DNA of 64,000 nt from contig JAEZGK010000073.1 of the NCBI GenBank assembly GCA_023437365.1, forward strand, positions 1 through 64,000, read 5' to 3'. Numbering within the stretch: position 1 is the first letter of the stretch; every line of letters begins with the position of its first letter. Below are positions 61,927-64,000 of the stretch, in pieces. The translations under genes and the position numbers were made by a program. The DNA comes from Bacillota bacterium (GTDB lineage Bacteria; Bacillota; Clostridia; Lachnospirales; Lachnospiraceae). Below the pieces are notes generated by a model. That model saw only the letters and a program-made list of their open reading frames with translations, made no database searches and was not told the origin of the DNA.

Positions 61927-62376
61927 GTGAAAACGCTTAACCCGCAAAAGGTATTTGTACAATATCGGGATACAATGTCTCCATATGAGCCTGTGAGGAA
62001 CAGAAAATATACGATTACGCATTCGGATATCACGGCGGAGCTTTTTGTATTTGTGGCAGCACGTTATGCTGAGGATCAAATTACAACTATGCATGATGAA
62101 GTTAAGATTGCTTGGGAACAATATAAAAATGGACTCATCTTACTAGGAGAAGTGCTGGTGGATAGTAAGGATGTAGCAGGAAATGCTTCTATCAGAAATA
62201 AAATTTTCTATAAAGAAATGCCTACGGCACTTCAAGCCTTGCGCCAAGCAGACAGATTTTTATTCGAAAATGCCCCATATCTGGATGATACGCCGGTAAT
62301 AATTCATTTTATCTCAAGTAATCCGATCTATGACAAAACATATGATTTTGGAGCGATTGGGAAGTATAATAAGTAG
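61927..62376 (+). CDS. Staygreen-family protein (bacterial Mg-dechelatase homologue)
   Basis: The 149-residue protein matches the staygreen family. It opens LNPQKVFVQYRD, then has RKYTITHSDITAELFV (the family core RxYTLTHSDxT), a DEV-A-W block, KIFYKEMPTALQALRQADRFLFENAPYLDD and ends near IYDKTYDFG. Plant members remove Mg from chlorophyll a, and some bacterial homologues have the same activity. The gene starts with GTG at 61927, behind GAGGTTTGG. It stands alone beside a repeat array. Confidence 0.8.
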   Translation: MKTLNPQKVFVQYRDTMSPYEPVRNRKYTITHSDITAELFVFVAARYAEDQITTMHDEVKIAWEQYKNGLILLGEVLVDSKDVAGNASIRNKIFYKEMPTALQALRQADRFLFENAPYLDDTPVIIHFISSNPIYDKTYDFGAIGKYNK

Positions 62377-62383
62377 TATCAAT

Positions 62384-62758
62384 CTCCAAGCCATAGCTGC
62401 CAGCCGCTACGCAGCTGTCAGCACACGGGCTGGCGCCCTCTAAAACAGAGAAAAGACTCCCCTCGAGAGCAATGCTCTCGGTGAAGTCATATCTCTGTAT
62501 TTCAATCACCAAGCCATAGCTGCCAGCCGCTACGCAGCTGTCAGCACGCGGGCTGGCGCCCTCTAAAACAGAGAAAAGACTCCCCTCGAGAGCAAGCTCT
62601 CGGTGAAGTCATATCTCTGTATTTCAATCACCAAGCCATAACTGCCAGCCGCTATGCAGCTGTCAGCACGCGGGCTGGCGCCCTCTAAAACAGAGAAAAG
62701 ACTCCCCTCGAGAGCAAGCTCTCGGCGAAGTCTTTCCTCTGTTTTTTATGGCTTGGAG
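62384..62758. repeat. 123-bp GC-rich tandem repeat, three copies, with hairpins
   Basis: Units start at 62386, 62509 and 62631 (period 122-123 bp). Each contains GCCAGCC/GGCTGGC arms and an ACTCCCCTCGAGAGC-type hairpin closed by GACT/AGTC. The last copy ends as a terminator-like hairpin (CAGAG-AAGACT with AGTCTT-CTCTG, then six T). CTCCAAGCCATA at the left and TATGGCTTGGAG at the right frame the array as inverted ends. It is more GC-rich than its surroundings and not a CRISPR (unit too long, no spacers). Confidence 0.9.
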
Positions 62759-62780
62759 CTTTACGCGATCGTTCCTAAAG

Positions 62781-63896
62781 TTAAAGTTCCTCAAGGATTC
62801 GGTCAAGGGTAGCTTGAATTTCAGCCTTATCTGTTTCATCTCCGAATACACGAAGAGTGTAAAACACATTATCTTTCACCCAGTAGGCGGTAGGATCAAA
62901 ATAGTCTCCGTTGTAGTATTCGGTGTTATTTGTTTCGTTAGTGGTTACGATCAAAGCCGGAATGCCAGATCCTGTAGTCACGGTATTTTGCTCGTAAGTG
63001 GCATATCCATTGCAGACGCTACCGGTAGTTAACGTTCCTGCATTTGCAGAAAATGTTGCTGTTAACGTGACTCGAACGCTATCATTATTGTATCCCGCGG
63101 TAATATTTATTTCGCTTATAGTCCTATCGGTAGTTTGTGTAGCGTAAGCAGTTGCTATCACATGCGTTGCCGGAGTACCGGGATCGGTGCTCTCCATTCC
63201 AAAATACCCGGTCTTGTTGAGCCAGTCAAGTGATTCAAGAGGATTATATACATTAAAGCCGATTGTTTCTTCACATTCATTCCATGTATCAGTTTGAATA
63301 CCGACAGTCCCCCAGAGCTTATTTGACGCAAGCTGCTGTTCTTTGGTCATGCTATCAAAGGTGTTCCATTCTTGCGCAATTTTGTCTGTCAGAATCTGAC
63401 CCATAGAGGAAAAATCAGTTCCGGCTAAAGCAACACCTACCCGATAGGAAGATTCCTGCGTATCCGATATTGTTTCCAGGACCTGTACAGTGCTATAAGT
63501 CGCTTGGGGACCATCAGCACCGCCGACGTTTGAAATGCTGTAGTTGCCGGTTTCAATCAATACATCAATCGCTTTTTGCGGAATATCCTTTTCTGAGCCG
63601 GAGCCAATCTTTATAATGAGGTATGCTCTTGTTTGTTCGGGATAGCTCTCAGCAAAAGCGGATTGATGAACAATCAGTAGTTTGTCACCGGTTTTGTAAT
63701 CAGTGCTCTCGTTATAACTCAAAAGCACCGGTCTGTCATCGAACACCATATATAGACTACCGTTTTCTGTTACGACACAACGGGCAATCGAAATTTGATT
63801 ACCACTGAAAACTACGACAGCAAAAAAGATCAGCACAAGAGCAACTACTGCACCAATAACAGAAAGTGTAATAGTATGACCTTTCTTTTTCATCAT
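62781..63896 (-). CDS. Hypothetical membrane-anchored protein
   Basis: From the ATG at 63896 (GAGGGGTG upstream) the protein has 371 residues. It has one N-terminal membrane segment after MKKKGH, then an extracytoplasmic mixed alpha/beta region with several Thr/Asn-rich strands. I do not recognise a family. The sequence SISNVGGADGPQATYSTVQV suggests a substrate- or metal-binding turn but nothing specific. The start is one base after the stop of a partly visible upstream gene, so they are coupled. The 123-bp array lies directly downstream. Confidence 0.75.
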   Translation of the reverse strand: MMKKKGHTITLSVIGAVVALVLIFFAVVVFSGNQISIARCVVTENGSLYMVFDDRPVLLSYNESTDYKTGDKLLIVHQSAFAESYPEQTRAYLIIKIGSGSEKDIPQKAIDVLIETGNYSISNVGGADGPQATYSTVQVLETISDTQESSYRVGVALAGTDFSSMGQILTDKIAQEWNTFDSMTKEQQLASNKLWGTVGIQTDTWNECEETIGFNVYNPLESLDWLNKTGYFGMESTDPGTPATHVIATAYATQTTDRTISEINITAGYNNDSVRVTLTATFSANAGTLTTGSVCNGYATYEQNTVTTGSGIPALIVTTNETNNTEYYNGDYFDPTAYWVKDNVFYTLRVFGDETDKAEIQATLDRILEEL

Positions 63897-63897
63897 A

Positions 63898-64000
63898 TCA
63901 CCCCTCTTTAGAGAATATCCGACAGCCATTCAGCAAAGCAAATATCAGTGCTGTTATACAACCCGATGCCACGATGATTAATAAATCTACAGGCGCAAGA
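63898..64000 (-). CDS. Partial membrane protein (3' end only)
   Basis: An open frame enters from the right edge of the window and ends at TGA (63898-63900). The last 33 residues contain one hydrophobic helix (LLIIVASGCITALIFALL) and a short basic tail. It is the upstream partner of the membrane-anchored gene, whose ribosome binding site lies within its last codons. Confidence 0.55.
   Translation of the reverse strand, partial: LAPVDLLIIVASGCITALIFALLNGCRIFSKEG

Noticed and set aside
62384..62758. CRISPR array
   Set aside because: Units are 123 bp with no unique spacers, and no cas genes are nearby.

Overview
The window looks like the chromosome of a low-GC Gram-positive anaerobe of the class Clostridia, most probably a member of the Lachnospiraceae. 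The evidence is AGGAGG-type ribosome binding sites, Firmicute family members throughout (DUF4097, DUF2975 with its small HTH partner, DUF3006), a c-di-AMP riboswitch of the ydaO class, a LexA-like box of the Bacillus type, and a flavin-based extracellular electron transfer locus. No complete insertion sequence, prophage or CRISPR array is visible. All assignments come from reading motifs; family comparisons are from memory.

Layout. 1-7.8 kb: a dapB-like gene behind a c-di-AMP riboswitch, a YbjQ/DUF4097 pair, a butanol-type alcohol dehydrogenase, a membrane glycerophosphodiesterase and a CDF metal exporter. 8-9.3 kb: an amidohydrolase and tRNA-Gln(CTG). 9.3-25.2 kb: a catabolic island with a TauE/SafE exporter and LacI regulator, a sulfonate-type ABC transporter, a two-component system, then NagB-, NagA-, class II aldolase-, PGI-, PFK-, TIM- and LarA-like enzymes. 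25.2-33.3 kb: a tiny repetitive ORF, a secreted protein, a GH3 beta-glucosidase with a divergent AraC regulator, a MATE pump and another AraC regulator. 33.7-40 kb: the electron-transfer locus (ndh2, two demethylmenaquinone genes, a duplicated lipoprotein, an ApbE flavin transferase). 40-55 kb: Lrp- and ArsR-type regulators, galK-galE, shikimate kinase, fRMsr, a ComEC-like hydrolase, ThpR, uvrB-uvrA, YfbR, an aldo/keto reductase. 55-64 kb: mostly envelope and hypothetical genes, including a CotH/discoidin lipoprotein and a staygreen-family protein, ending in a three-copy 123-bp repeat array and a membrane-anchored protein.

Most interesting system. The 9.3-25.2 kb island encodes a full look-alike of N-acetylglucosamine catabolism plus upper glycolysis. 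Catalytic residues are largely kept, but residues that bind the 6-phosphate (or the triose phosphate) in the classic enzymes appear lost in NagB (Arg172, Lys208), NagA (Arg227), PGI (the SKSGTTT loop) and TIM (Ser of loop 7, Gly-Gly of loop 8). With a TauABC/SsuABC-type importer, a TauE/SafE exporter and a LarA-like 2-hydroxyacid racemase homologue, this suggests degradation of a hexosamine or hexose with a non-phosphate group at C6, for example a sulfonate or a 6-deoxy carbon. That substrate is an inference.

Other layers: a family of roughly 200-bp nested palindromes sits at 3' ends of genes and shows compensatory base changes between copies. A near-consensus Rex box and a perfect 28-bp palindrome precede the electron-transfer locus. 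Several promoter regions carry short tandem repeats.
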